In this document: piece after piece, positions 42,912-52,426 of the stretch
How the letters are laid out: each line of letters starts with the position of its first letter
Position numbering within the stretch: position 1 is the first letter of the stretch
Source of the DNA: an uncultured Lachnospiraceae bacterium
GTDB taxonomy: Bacteria; Bacillota; Clostridia; Lachnospirales; Lachnospiraceae
Assembly: GCA_934339135.1 (NCBI GenBank)
Contig: CAKRHP010000014.1
Location: 39,433 to 103,432 of the forward strand
Length of the DNA: 64,000 nt
Reading direction: 5' to 3'
The notes under the pieces: generated by a model
Told to the model about the DNA's origin: nothing
Seen by the model: the letters and a program-made list of their open reading frames with translations, nothing else
Database searches by the model: none
Made by a program: the position numbers and the translations under genes

Positions 42912-43964
42912 GTGAATGAGGGGCTTCAGGAATATGCACAGCGTTTAAGGATGACCGGACAGCTGGAGGCGTCAGCATATGGAGAGATGATGCGTTTCCG
43001 GGACGCAGAGCTGACGAGTCTGGTGTGTGAATATGCCTTACAGACCCGAAAGGAACGAGCAGCAGAAGAAATTCAGTGGCTTGGAACCATTGACATATCC
43101 TCTTATTGCAAAAATGACTGCTATTATTGTGGTCTGCGCCGGGAGAATCGATTTGCCGGGCGATACCGCATGGAGACGGAAGAAATTCTTGCATGCTGTG
43201 AAGCCGGACTGCAGCAGGGAATCACGAATTATCTGATTCAGGGCGGGGAGGATCTGTGGTATACCACAGAGCGGGTTACGGAAATAATCCGGGGAATGAA
43301 GAGGCTGTCAAAAGACATTACGATCCTGTTGTCCCTTGGTGAAAGATCCCGGGCGGTATACCAGACATGGAAAATGGCTGGAGCAGATGGATATCTGCTA
43401 TGCTATCAGACGTCGGATGATCGTTCCTACCACAGACTTCATCCGGCCAAAATGTCACTTCTTCGCAAAAAGCAGTGTCTGTGGGAACTCAAAGAGCTGG
43501 GGTATCTGGTGGGAACCGGTTTTATGATCGGTACTCCGTATCAACGGATCACGGATCTGGCAGATGAGTTTGCATTTTTGAGACAGCTTGCACCGGATAT
43601 GATAGTGGTGGAAACTTTTCTGGCATCTGATGGAACTCCGTTTGAGAAGGAAAGAAACGGGGTGACGGATCTTACGTATTTTGTCATGGCATTATTGCGG
43701 CTGTCTTTTCCAAAGTTATATATGCCGGTTGCTCAGACGGTGGAGCTTTTTGACCGCGACGGGATACGGCAGGGAGTGAGGGCCGGTGCGGATATGGTAT
43801 CGGTGGACTTAACACAGGAGCAGTGGCGGCAGCAATATCACTGCTACCGCAGATCCGCAATGCGGGGGAAAATCGGTCTGGAAAATATTGGAGAATTTCG
43901 GAAGAGTTTACAGGAGGCGGAGCATGAGATTGCTGGTTCGGACGAACATATCTGCAGACGATGA
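42912..43964 (+). CDS. hydE: HydE-like radical SAM protein
   Basis: 350 residues, the usual HydE length. HydE is a radical-SAM enzyme in assembly of the [FeFe]-hydrogenase H-cluster. The cluster motif is CKNDCYYCGLR (Cys-x3-Cys-x2-Cys). Further family segments are LIQGGEDLWY, RLHPAKMSLLRKKQCLWELK, LGYLVGTGFMIGTPYQ, DGTPFEKE and the AGADMVSVDL end. Some hallmarks differ: LRHET is replaced by LCYQT and PGQT by PYQR, so this may be a paralogue rather than the main maturase. No hydF, hydG or hydrogenase is in the window. GTG 42912 is chosen because AGGAG precedes it; the longer frame has no binding site. It overlaps the next gene by 41 bases. Confidence 0.78.
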   Translation: MNEGLQEYAQRLRMTGQLEASAYGEMMRFRDAELTSLVCEYALQTRKERAAEEIQWLGTIDISSYCKNDCYYCGLRRENRFAGRYRMETEEILACCEAGLQQGITNYLIQGGEDLWYTTERVTEIIRGMKRLSKDITILLSLGERSRAVYQTWKMAGADGYLLCYQTSDDRSYHRLHPAKMSLLRKKQCLWELKELGYLVGTGFMIGTPYQRITDLADEFAFLRQLAPDMIVVETFLASDGTPFEKERNGVTDLTYFVMALLRLSFPKLYMPVAQTVELFDRDGIRQGVRAGADMVSVDLTQEQWRQQYHCYRRSAMRGKIGLENIGEFRKSLQEAEHEIAGSDEHICRR

Positions 43965-44574
43965 AAGGATCAGACAGAGTCTTGAAAGAGAGGATGTTAC
44001 TGTTGTAACCAATGGGATGGTATGCGATGCGGTACTGGTTTGTCTCGATGGTCGGGAGGAAATGTTTGAAAAGCTGGAAGATGTTTGCCGTCAGAGTATT
44101 TATCCGGTAGTTGTTCTGGGATTTCAGGAATCCGTTCCCTATTACGAGGAAGTACGGTGTCTGGAAATGGGAGCGGATGATTATGTCGCAGCCGGAACAC
44201 CTGTGACAGTGCTGATTTTGCGCCTGCAGAGGTTGATTCGGTTATATGCTGGTGTTTCCGGTGCCTTTCATTACTGGCGTGGTTTATTAGAACTGGAGGA
44301 GAGGCAGGACTATGAATGGCAGGGAGAAACACTGGGATTGACGGACAAGGAGTATCACTTGTTTCGTCTGCTTTTGCAGAATAAAGAACAGATGGTATGT
44401 TCCGGGAAAATCATGGAGGAAATCTGGGAGAGGAAGGAAGATGCCGGTAAGGATGTTCTAAATACCATGATACGAAAGCTGCGGAGAAAGTTAGATCAGA
44501 TACCATTTCAGATCGAGAATTGTTATGGTAGAGGCTACATACTAAAATATGATGGCAGAAATTGCAATGTTTGA
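43924..44574 (+). CDS. Orphan response regulator with degenerate receiver and winged-helix output
   Basis: 216 residues. The C-terminal OmpR-type winged helix is intact (LGLTDKEYHLFRLLLQNKEQ; MIRKLRRKLDQI; NCYGRGYILKY). The receiver is degenerate: the N-terminal acidic pair is replaced (LLVRTNISADD rather than ILIVDDD) and the conserved Lys of the KPF motif is absent (YVAAGTPV). An Asp at the acceptor strand (VLVCLDGRE) remains. Phosphorylation-independent or redox/ligand control is therefore likely. No histidine kinase is adjacent. It starts inside the HydE-like gene with GGAGGCGG before ATG 43924, giving translational coupling. Confidence 0.78.
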   Translation: MRLLVRTNISADDERIRQSLEREDVTVVTNGMVCDAVLVCLDGREEMFEKLEDVCRQSIYPVVVLGFQESVPYYEEVRCLEMGADDYVAAGTPVTVLILRLQRLIRLYAGVSGAFHYWRGLLELEERQDYEWQGETLGLTDKEYHLFRLLLQNKEQMVCSGKIMEEIWERKEDAGKDVLNTMIRKLRRKLDQIPFQIENCYGRGYILKYDGRNCNV

Positions 44575-44590
44575 GACAATAAATGAATAT

Positions 44591-44618
44591 TTGTTGCGTA
44601 TAGTGTTGTATATACTAT
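44591..44618 (+). promoter_or_regulatory. Weak promoter candidate before dapF with a short palindrome
   Basis: TTGTTG (44591-44596), 16 bases, TACTAT (44613-44618). TATAGT/ACTATA arms overlap it. The hexamer matches are poor. Confidence 0.3.
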
Positions 44619-44694
44619 AGGAAATGAAAGATGGAAAATCTGTTCGAAAGATTAATATGGCGGCAGGGAATGCCGGGAAAGGTATGGTGTATTT

Positions 44695-45549
44695 ATGAAA
44701 TTTACAAAGATGCATGGATGCGGGAATGATTATGTATATGTGAATTGTATGAAAAAGATGATCGAGGATCCGGCAAAGGTATCCCGGTTTGTCAGTGACC
44801 GTCATTTTGGAGTGGGATCGGATGGACTGATCCTGATCTGTCCTTCAGAGCAGGCAGATTTCCGGATGGCAATGTATAATGCAGATGGCTCCGAGGGGGA
44901 GATGTGCGGAAACGGGATCCGCTGCGTAGCAAAGTATGTTTATGATTATGGTCTCACAGACAAAACCAGCATTTCCGTAGAGACAAAGGGTGGTATGAAA
45001 TATCTGGATCTGACGGTCGAAGATGGAAAGGTTCAGATGGTAAAGGTCAATATGGGATCTCCAATCTTAAATCCGGCACAGATCCCGATCCTTTCGGAGA
45101 AGGAGCAGTTTATTGACGAGCCGGTGGAGGTAGATGGAGTTGTTTACAGGATGACAGGAGTTTCTATGGGCAATCCTCATGTGGTGACATTTGTAGATGA
45201 TACCTCGTCGCTGGACCTGGAAAAGATCGGACCTTCCTTTGAAAATCATAAGCTGTTTCCGAAACGGATCAATACCGAGTTTGTTCAGGTGTTAAATGAT
45301 CATGAGATCAATATGAGAGTCTGGGAACGGGGATCCGGAGAGACGCTGGCATGCGGAACGGGAACATGTGCATCTGCGGTGGCATGTGTCTTGAACGGCA
45401 AGACAAAGGAGCATCTGACGGTTCATCTTCTGGGAGGAGATCTGGAGATTTTTTATGACCGGGAGAATGATACCGTATGGATGACCGGACCGGCGAGTGT
45501 TGTTTATGACGGAGAACTCAGTGAAGAGTCCATGAAAATGATCAAATAA
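44695..45549 (+). CDS. dapF: Diaminopimelate epimerase
   Basis: Converts LL-diaminopimelate to the meso form for lysine and peptidoglycan. 284 residues. The two catalytic cysteines are in EMCGNGIRCVAKY and LACGTGTCASAVAC, and the start MHGCGNDYVYVN is typical. Cofactor-independent cytoplasmic enzyme. It lies 27 bases before murE, whose product uses meso-DAP; this pairing supports a DAP-type wall. Confidence 0.97.
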   Translation: MKFTKMHGCGNDYVYVNCMKKMIEDPAKVSRFVSDRHFGVGSDGLILICPSEQADFRMAMYNADGSEGEMCGNGIRCVAKYVYDYGLTDKTSISVETKGGMKYLDLTVEDGKVQMVKVNMGSPILNPAQIPILSEKEQFIDEPVEVDGVVYRMTGVSMGNPHVVTFVDDTSSLDLEKIGPSFENHKLFPKRINTEFVQVLNDHEINMRVWERGSGETLACGTGTCASAVACVLNGKTKEHLTVHLLGGDLEIFYDRENDTVWMTGPASVVYDGELSEESMKMIK

Positions 45550-45576
45550 TGAAACAATAGAAAGGAAGAAGATATC

Positions 45577-47046
45577 ATGCAGTTAAAGACATTGTTGGAA
45601 GATATGGAATATCAGGTGGTACAGGGAAATACCGATCAGGAGATTTCTACACTGATCTATGATTCCCGCAAAGCGGCACCGGAAGCTGTTTTTGTATGTA
45701 TCTGCGGAGCTGTCCGGGATGGTCATGACTTTGCAAAGGAAGTCACGGAGAAGGGCTGTCCTGTTCTGATCGTCCAGAAGGATGTAGAGGTGTCAGAAAA
45801 CGTGACAGTGATCCGGGTGGAGGATACCAGACTGGCACTGGCACAGGCTTCAGCAGCATTTTTTGGTCATCCGGCAAAGGAGCTGACCACGATCGGTATC
45901 ACCGGAACAAAGGGAAAGACCACGGCGACTTATATGGTTCGTTCCATATTGGAGCATTCCGGCTACAAGACGGGACTGATCGGTACCATTGAAACCATTA
46001 TCGGTGAGGAGAAAATCCCATCTGCCAACACGACACCGGAGTCCTATGTGGTACAGGAGTCCTTCCGCAAGATGGTGGATGCCGGCTGTAAATGTGTGGT
46101 CATGGAGGTATCCTCACAGGGGCTGATGCTTCATCGTGTCAGCGGCTTTGTTTTTGATTATGGTATCTTTACCAATCTGGAGCCGGATCATATCGGCCCC
46201 AATGAGCATAAGGATCTGGCGGATTATATTCACTGCAAGAGCCTGCTGTTTAGGCAGTGCCGTCAGGGTATTTTTAATGCAGATGATTCTCATCTGGAGG
46301 AGATCCTGCAGGGGCATACCTGTGAGGTGGAGACCTATGGATTTTCAGAGAATGCCGATCTGCGTGCTTCGGATGTGCATCTGATGGATAAGGGTGGCAC
46401 TCTGGGGGTTGCCTATCATATGAGCGGGAAGCTGGATATGGATGTGGAGATCGATATTCCGGGCCAGTTCAGTGTTTACAATTCCATGACAGCCATTGCA
46501 ATCTGCCGTCACTTTGGAGTGAAAGAGGAGACGATTCTGGATTCCCTGTCCAAGATCCGTGTCAAGGGACGTGTGGAAATCGTGCCGGTTTCTTCGAAGT
46601 TTACACTGATGATCGATTATGCGCATAATGCCATGAGTCTGGAGAGTCTGCTCTCGACATTAAAAGAATATCATCCGAAACGCCTTGTATGTCTGTTCGG
46701 ATGTGGTGGAAACCGTTCCAGAGACAGACGTTTCCAGATGGGAGAGGTATCCTCCAAACTTGCGGATCTGACCATTGTCACCTCGGATAATCCAAGAAAT
46801 GAGGAGCCACAGGCAATTCTGGATGATATCGTAACAGGTGTCAAGAAGGCGGATGGAGAATATGTCACGATCATTGACCGTGCAGAGGCGATCCGTTATG
46901 CTATTGAGAATGCCAGAGAGGGAGATGTCATCGTGCTGGCAGGTAAGGGACACGAGGATTATCAGGAGATTAAAGGACAAAAGCATCATATGGATGAGCG
47001 TGAGCTGGTTGCCGATGTGGTGAAGGATGGTAATTTCTTAAAGTAA
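45577..47046 (+). CDS. murE: UDP-MurNAc-tripeptide synthetase (meso-DAP-adding)
   Basis: ATP-dependent Mur ligase adding the third residue of the peptidoglycan stem. 489 residues. P-loop GITGTKGKTTATYMVRS, carbamylated-lysine region, and the third domain with FGCGGNRSRDRR. The amino-acid selectivity motif is DNPRNEEP; DNPR is the form of meso-DAP-adding enzymes, while lysine-adding ones differ. The N-terminal UDP-binding domain shows IYDSRKAAPEAVFVCI. A short gap separates it from priA. Confidence 0.96.
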   Translation: MQLKTLLEDMEYQVVQGNTDQEISTLIYDSRKAAPEAVFVCICGAVRDGHDFAKEVTEKGCPVLIVQKDVEVSENVTVIRVEDTRLALAQASAAFFGHPAKELTTIGITGTKGKTTATYMVRSILEHSGYKTGLIGTIETIIGEEKIPSANTTPESYVVQESFRKMVDAGCKCVVMEVSSQGLMLHRVSGFVFDYGIFTNLEPDHIGPNEHKDLADYIHCKSLLFRQCRQGIFNADDSHLEEILQGHTCEVETYGFSENADLRASDVHLMDKGGTLGVAYHMSGKLDMDVEIDIPGQFSVYNSMTAIAICRHFGVKEETILDSLSKIRVKGRVEIVPVSSKFTLMIDYAHNAMSLESLLSTLKEYHPKRLVCLFGCGGNRSRDRRFQMGEVSSKLADLTIVTSDNPRNEEPQAILDDIVTGVKKADGEYVTIIDRAEAIRYAIENAREGDVIVLAGKGHEDYQEIKGQKHHMDERELVADVVKDGNFLK

Positions 47047-47064
47047 TGGGAAATGGGGAAACAT

Positions 47065-49299
47065 ATGATATTTGCAGATGTGATCGTAGATATATCCGTA
47101 AAAAGCCTTGACCGGCCATTTCAGTATATTGTGCCGGAGGAGATGCTGGAGGATGCGGTGATCGGAGCCATGGTGATCATTCCCTTTGGAAGCGGCAACA
47201 GGGAGCTGAAGGGATATATCATCGGCCTGTCCGGTGAGGCAAAGTTTGATGTCCATAAGACCAAGGAAATAAAGGAAATTGTGAAGCAGGGAGTGGTTGC
47301 AGAATCACACCTGCTTTCCCTTGCTTATTGGATCAAAGAAAATTACGGCTCTACCATGAATGATGCCATTAAGGCCGTGCTTCCGGTGCGCCGGGAGATC
47401 AAAAAGAAGATCAGCCGTACCGTGTACCCTCTCGTGGTACGAAGTGAAATGGAGCACCTTCTGCAGGAGTGTGCCAGAAAGCATTACAGGGCAAAGGTAA
47501 GAGTGCTGCAGGCGCTTCTTGATCAGGAGGATTATGAAGAGGGCATTTCCTATGAGAAGCTGCAGAGAGAATATAAAGCAACCCCTGCGGTACTCTGCAG
47601 TCTGCAGGAGCAGGAGGTGCTCCGGATATCGGAAAACCGCCAGTATCGGAATCCGGTGCATCAGTCGGGAATATCAGACCGGCCGCCGGTGCTGAATCAG
47701 GAGCAGCAGGTGATCGTTGACGCGGTGACAAAGGATTATCTGGCAGGAGTCCGCAAAACGTATCTGATCCATGGGGTGACCGGCAGCGGTAAGACAGAGG
47801 TTTACATGGGAATCATTGAGCAGGTGATCGCGCAAGGGCAGCAGGTGATCATGCTGATTCCGGAGATTGCTCTGACCTTTCAGACCGTCAGCCGCTTTTA
47901 CCGCCGGTTTGGAGAACGGGTTTCGGTGATGCATTCCCGGTTATCCCAGGGAGAGAAATTTGACCAGTTTGAACGGGCAAAGGCGGGGGAGATTGATATT
48001 ATGATCGGACCGCGGTCTGCTTTGTTTACACCTTTTGAACGGCTGGGACTGATCGTGATGGATGAGGAGCATGAGACAAGCTATCAGAGTGAGATGCCAC
48101 CGAAATATCATGCCAGAGAGGTGGCGGTCCACCGGGCGGCCATGACAGGGGCAAGTGTCATCCTGGGATCGGCAACACCGTCCCTGGAGTCCTATTACAG
48201 GGCACAGAAGGGCAGATATCAGTTATTTACCATGACCCATCGTGCCGGAGGAGCCGTGCTTCCCAAAATCTGGGTGACAGATCTGCGGGAGGAGCTGGAG
48301 CGGAAGAACCGCTCCATATTTGGGGGAAAACTCACAGAGCTGATGGAGGATCGTCTGCACAAAAAGGAACAGATCATTTTATTTTTGAACCGGCGAGGTT
48401 ATGCGGGATCTGTTTCCTGCAGAAAGTGCGGTGAGGTGTTAAAATGTCCTCACTGTTCCGTCTCTCTGACTGCACATATGCGGTATGGCCGGCTGGATCA
48501 GCTGGTATGTCATTATTGTGGATATCAGACACCGATGCCGGCGGTATGTCCTGAATGTCAGTCAAAATATATCGGTACCTTTGGAATCGGCACCCAGAAG
48601 GTGGAGCAGATGGTGCGGGAACGATTTCCGCAGGCAGGTGTGCTTCGGATGGATGCGGATACCACCACCGGGAAGGAAGGGCATGAGAAGATTCTTCAGG
48701 ACTTTGCATCAGGGAGTGCCGATATTCTGATCGGAACCCAGATGATCGTGAAGGGACATGATTTCCCAAATGTGACGCTGGTTGGTATCCTTGCCGCGGA
48801 TCTGTCCCTGAATGTGGGAGATTTCCGGGCAGCGGAGAGAACATACCAGCTTCTTGCCCAGGCGGCAGGCAGAGCCGGGCGTGGGGAAAAGCCGGGAGAT
48901 GTGGTGCTTCAGACCTATCAGCCGGAGCATTACAGTATTGTGGCTGCAGCAAAGCAGGATTATCCGGGATTTTATCAGCAGGAGCTGATTCAGAGACAAA
49001 TCTTGCAATATCCGCCGATTTCTAATATACTAGGAGTATTAGTGCTTTCTGAGAGTCTGCGTCATGTCAGGGAGCTTTCAGAGGAACTGGCAGGGCAAAT
49101 GAGACAGTACGAGCAGGTAGTTGTGCTGGGACCGGCTCCGGCAGCGTTATCAAAAGCAAAGGACGTGCATCGGTATATTATTTATGCCAAATGCAGGGAT
49201 TACCGGGTGCTCCGTCAGATCAAAAACAGGCTGGAGCAATCTATGAAAGCACGGGAAATGTACCGGGACTGCAGACTGCAGTTTGATTTTAATTTATAA
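47065..49299 (+). CDS. priA: Primosomal protein N' (PriA helicase)
   Basis: Replication-restart helicase that reloads the replisome at stalled forks. About 744 residues. The N-terminal fork-binding domain starts FADVIVDISVKSLDRPFQY. Walker A is HGVTGSGKTEVYMGI, motif II is the DEEH of VMDEEHETSYQS, and motif III is ILGSATPSLESYY. The zinc-binding cysteines form four pairs between CRKCGEVLKCPHC and CHYCGYQ..CPEC. Later motifs are IGTQMIVKGHDFPNV and QAAGRAGRG. ATG 47065 has GGGGA 5 bases upstream; ATG 47053 is in frame with a poorer site. Confidence 0.95.
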   Translation: MIFADVIVDISVKSLDRPFQYIVPEEMLEDAVIGAMVIIPFGSGNRELKGYIIGLSGEAKFDVHKTKEIKEIVKQGVVAESHLLSLAYWIKENYGSTMNDAIKAVLPVRREIKKKISRTVYPLVVRSEMEHLLQECARKHYRAKVRVLQALLDQEDYEEGISYEKLQREYKATPAVLCSLQEQEVLRISENRQYRNPVHQSGISDRPPVLNQEQQVIVDAVTKDYLAGVRKTYLIHGVTGSGKTEVYMGIIEQVIAQGQQVIMLIPEIALTFQTVSRFYRRFGERVSVMHSRLSQGEKFDQFERAKAGEIDIMIGPRSALFTPFERLGLIVMDEEHETSYQSEMPPKYHAREVAVHRAAMTGASVILGSATPSLESYYRAQKGRYQLFTMTHRAGGAVLPKIWVTDLREELERKNRSIFGGKLTELMEDRLHKKEQIILFLNRRGYAGSVSCRKCGEVLKCPHCSVSLTAHMRYGRLDQLVCHYCGYQTPMPAVCPECQSKYIGTFGIGTQKVEQMVRERFPQAGVLRMDADTTTGKEGHEKILQDFASGSADILIGTQMIVKGHDFPNVTLVGILAADLSLNVGDFRAAERTYQLLAQAAGRAGRGEKPGDVVLQTYQPEHYSIVAAAKQDYPGFYQQELIQRQILQYPPISNILGVLVLSESLRHVRELSEELAGQMRQYEQVVVLGPAPAALSKAKDVHRYIIYAKCRDYRVLRQIKNRLEQSMKAREMYRDCRLQFDFNL

Positions 49300-49338
49300 A
49301 GATGGAGACAGGTGTCTCCCGGAAAGGAAGGTAGCATA

Positions 49339-49824
49339 ATGGCACTTCGTACAATACGCACTATTGGAGATGAATTATTATATCAGAAATCCAGAGAGGT
49401 TAAAAAAATGACTCCCCGGACACAGACACTGATCGAGGATATGCTGGAAACCATGTATGATGCACAGGGCGTCGGTCTGGCGGCACCACAGGTTGGTGTA
49501 CTGAAACAAATCGTTGTGATCGATGTTTCTCCGGAGGGAGATCAGCCGGTCATCCTGATCAACCCGGAGATCATAGAGAAATCCGGAGAACAGACCGGTT
49601 ATGAAGGCTGCTTAAGTGTACCGGGCAAGACTGGGATCGTGACCCGTGCCAATTACTGCAAGGTAAAGGCATTAAATGAAAATATGGAAGAGATCGTGGT
49701 AGAGGGCGAAGAGCTTTTCGCGAGAGCACTTCAGCATGAGATCGCTCATCTGGAAGGACAGTTGTATGTTTCTCTGGTAGAGGGGGAGCTGATGAATAAT
49801 TCCGATCTGGAGGAGCAGGACTAG
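49339..49824 (+). CDS. def: Peptide deformylase
   Basis: Removes the N-formyl group from nascent proteins. 161 residues. Metal and active-site motifs are GVGLAAPQVG, EGCLSVPG and QHEIAHLEG (HExxH type). ATG 49339 has GGAAGG upstream; an in-frame ATG 27 bases earlier has no binding site. It is followed by fmt, the functional partner that adds the formyl group. Confidence 0.96.
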   Translation: MALRTIRTIGDELLYQKSREVKKMTPRTQTLIEDMLETMYDAQGVGLAAPQVGVLKQIVVIDVSPEGDQPVILINPEIIEKSGEQTGYEGCLSVPGKTGIVTRANYCKVKALNENMEEIVVEGEELFARALQHEIAHLEGQLYVSLVEGELMNNSDLEEQD

Positions 49825-49918
49825 GAGATGGAAGTACATGGGGATTTGTTTCAGAGCAGAATAAACAGATCTGATGACATCCTCTTACGCTATAAGATGT
49901 TCAGAAATGGAGATTAAT

Positions 49919-50848
49919 ATGAGAGTTGTATTTATGGGAACCCCGGATTTTGCAGTGCCGACATTACAGGCTCTGCTTGACAGCAGACACGATGTGGTTG
50001 GCGTTGTGACGCAGCCGGATCGTCCGAAGGGACGGAGCGGAAAGCTGCAGGCTTCCCCGGTCAAGGAAAAGGCGGTTAAGGCCGGCGTGCCGGTATTGCA
50101 GCCGGAAAAGGTCAAGGATCCGGCATTTTTTCCGGAGCTTGAAAAATTACAGCCGGATGTGATCGTTGTGGTCGCCTTTGGCCAGATCCTTCCGGAGACA
50201 GTTTTAAACCTGCCGGAATACGGCTGCATGAATGTACATGCATCACTGCTGCCAAAGCTTCGCGGGGCGGCGCCAATCCAGTGGTCCGTGATCGACGGAG
50301 ATGAAGAGAGCGGTGTTACGATCATGCAGATGGACAAGGGGCTGGATACCGGAGATATTCTTCTGGTGGAGAAATACAAGCTTGATCCGAAGGAGACAGG
50401 AGGAAGCCTGTTTGACAAGCTGTCAGAGCTTGGTGGTCCGTTGCTGTTGCAGGCTCTTGATCTGGCGGAAAAGGGAGAATTATCTCCGGTTCCCCAGGAG
50501 CATGAGAAGCATACCTATGCCAAAATGCTTACAAAGGCATTGGGAGAGATTGATTTTACCCAGAACGCAGAGGTCATCGAGCGTCTGATCCGTGGACTGA
50601 ATCCATGGCCCAGTGCCTATACCCATCTGAATGGAAAGATGCTTAAGATCTGGGATGCCGATGTGATCGTCTCAGAGCCAAAGGGGGAGCCGGGTCAGAT
50701 TGTACAGATGGAAAAGACGAGCTTTATGGTACAGACCGGAAAAGATCTTTTAAAGATCAATTCCCTGCAGTTAGAGGGAAAGAAACGTATGGACGCCGAG
50801 TCATTCCTGAGGGGATATACTTTGGAAGTGGGAAGTATACTTTCCTGA
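49919..50848 (+). CDS. fmt: Methionyl-tRNA formyltransferase
   Basis: Formylates initiator Met-tRNA using 10-formyl-tetrahydrofolate. 309 residues. Family signatures are VVFMGTPDFAVPTLQAL, HASLLPKLRGAAPIQWSVI with the catalytic His, and GVTIMQMDKGLDTGDIL. The C-terminal tRNA-binding domain ends in RGYTLEVGSIL. GGAG at 49909-49912 supports the start; the upstream extension from 49874 is not conserved. Confidence 0.96.
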   Translation: MRVVFMGTPDFAVPTLQALLDSRHDVVGVVTQPDRPKGRSGKLQASPVKEKAVKAGVPVLQPEKVKDPAFFPELEKLQPDVIVVVAFGQILPETVLNLPEYGCMNVHASLLPKLRGAAPIQWSVIDGDEESGVTIMQMDKGLDTGDILLVEKYKLDPKETGGSLFDKLSELGGPLLLQALDLAEKGELSPVPQEHEKHTYAKMLTKALGEIDFTQNAEVIERLIRGLNPWPSAYTHLNGKMLKIWDADVIVSEPKGEPGQIVQMEKTSFMVQTGKDLLKINSLQLEGKKRMDAESFLRGYTLEVGSILS

Positions 50849-50983
50849 TGTATGGATAGATTATTAGAATAAGATGACTATATACTAAGTATATATATAG
50901 AGCTCGGAATGCAGAAAATCTTAATATAGAAAAAGATACCGGGATATGATGGGATATCTCAGTAATGGAGGAAGAGAGACAGA

Positions 50984-52426
50984 ATGCCTCAGGACAATCA
51001 AAGAAACAATAACACAGGAAGAGCGGCAGCGGGAAAAACAGTTCGTAATATGACGGCAAAAAGTACCCGCCAGCTTGCATTGGAAGCAATGGTATCGATC
51101 ATGGACAATGGAGAATACTGTGATAAAGTGCTTCACAGCATGTTAGATAAATATCCCCTGGAGCAGCGGGACAGGGCATTTTTGATGCGTCTCGTAGAAG
51201 GAACGGTGGAACGCTGTATTGAGCTTGATTATGTGATCGACCGGTATTCCAAGCTGCCTGTAGCAAAGCAGAAGCCCATGGTACGGGAAATTCTTCGTCT
51301 GGCAGTTTATCAGATCATGTATATGGATCAGGTGCCGGACAGTGCGGCTTGTAATGAGGCGGTCAGGCTCGCTTGCACGAATCATCTGATTCCGCTTAAG
51401 GGTTTTGTAAACGGAGTTTTGCGTAATGTGGTGCGTTTTTATGAGGATACCCCGTACCCGAAGGCGAAGGATGGAGTGCGTCATCTGTCGGTGTGGTACT
51501 CCATGCCGGAATGGATCGTCACCCGTTTTATGGATCAATATGGCTTTGAAAAAACCGAAGCGATCCTGCAGAATTTTCTGCAGGAGGACAGAGGGATCAG
51601 TCTGCGGTGCAATCTGTCAAAGGCATCTGTGGAGGAGATCACAGCATCCCTTCAGAGACAGGGAGTGAAGGTGGAGTCCGGCAAATTATTTCCGCAGGCA
51701 CTTCATATCAGAAATTATGGCAGATTAAATGAACTGGAGGCCTTTGAAAAGGGATGGGTCCAGGTGCAGGATGAAAGCTCCCTGATCGTGGGAGCGGCGG
51801 CACCGGTCAAGGAATCCAGTGTTGTGATCGACGTATGTGCCGCACCGGGAGGAAAGTCCATTCATATTGCGGATAAAATGAACGGAGAAGGTTTGATCCG
51901 TGCCTGTGATCTGACGAAGGATAAGGTATCGCTGATCCGGCAGAATCTGATCCGGACAGGTTTTCATAACGTCAAATTAAAAAAGCACGATGCCATGGAA
52001 TTTCTGCCGGAATGGGAAAAAACCGCAGATGTTGTGGTAGCCGATCTGCCCTGTTCCGGTCTGGGCGTGATCGGTCATAAGGCAGATATTAAATATAAAA
52101 CGAAACCACAGGATATCAAGGTTCTGGCAGAGCAGCAGAGAAAGATCCTGCAAACGGTGTACCGTTATGTGAAGCCGGGTGGCACATTATTATACAGTAC
52201 CTGTACCATTGCACCGGAGGAGAATGAACAGCAGGCAGAATGGATCCTGCAGAATCTGCCGTTTGAGGCAGTTTCGTTGGAGGATGCCGTACCTGCTGTG
52301 GCAAAATGCGAAACGGCAGGGGACGGATACATTCAGATCCTGCCGGATCTGGCGGGAGGAGACGGGTTTTTCCTGGCAGCATTCCGTAGAAAGGAGCAGG
52401 AAGACAATGGAAAAGACGGACATTAA
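50984..52426 (+). CDS. rsmB: 16S rRNA cytosine-967 C5-methyltransferase
   Basis: SAM-dependent rRNA methyltransferase, 480 residues. The N-terminal NusB-like RNA-binding domain occupies about 25-165 (LALEAMVSIMDNGEYCDKVL; ACNEAVRLACTNHLIPLKGF). The C-terminal domain has the SAM-binding DVCAAPGGKSIHIADKM, DLPCSGLGVIGHK and the catalytic Cys of LYSTCTIAPEENE. It overlaps rlmN by 20 bases. A 135-base A/T-rich gap precedes it, with a palindromic stretch at about 50879-50899 but no clear promoter. Confidence 0.93.
   Translation: MPQDNQRNNNTGRAAAGKTVRNMTAKSTRQLALEAMVSIMDNGEYCDKVLHSMLDKYPLEQRDRAFLMRLVEGTVERCIELDYVIDRYSKLPVAKQKPMVREILRLAVYQIMYMDQVPDSAACNEAVRLACTNHLIPLKGFVNGVLRNVVRFYEDTPYPKAKDGVRHLSVWYSMPEWIVTRFMDQYGFEKTEAILQNFLQEDRGISLRCNLSKASVEEITASLQRQGVKVESGKLFPQALHIRNYGRLNELEAFEKGWVQVQDESSLIVGAAAPVKESSVVIDVCAAPGGKSIHIADKMNGEGLIRACDLTKDKVSLIRQNLIRTGFHNVKLKKHDAMEFLPEWEKTADVVVADLPCSGLGVIGHKADIKYKTKPQDIKVLAEQQRKILQTVYRYVKPGGTLLYSTCTIAPEENEQQAEWILQNLPFEAVSLEDAVPAVAKCETAGDGYIQILPDLAGGDGFFLAAFRRKEQEDNGKDGH

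Noticed and set aside
52179..52406. Long N-terminal extension of RlmN
   Set aside because: It lies out of frame inside rsmB; the conserved RlmN start and a binding site are at 52407.
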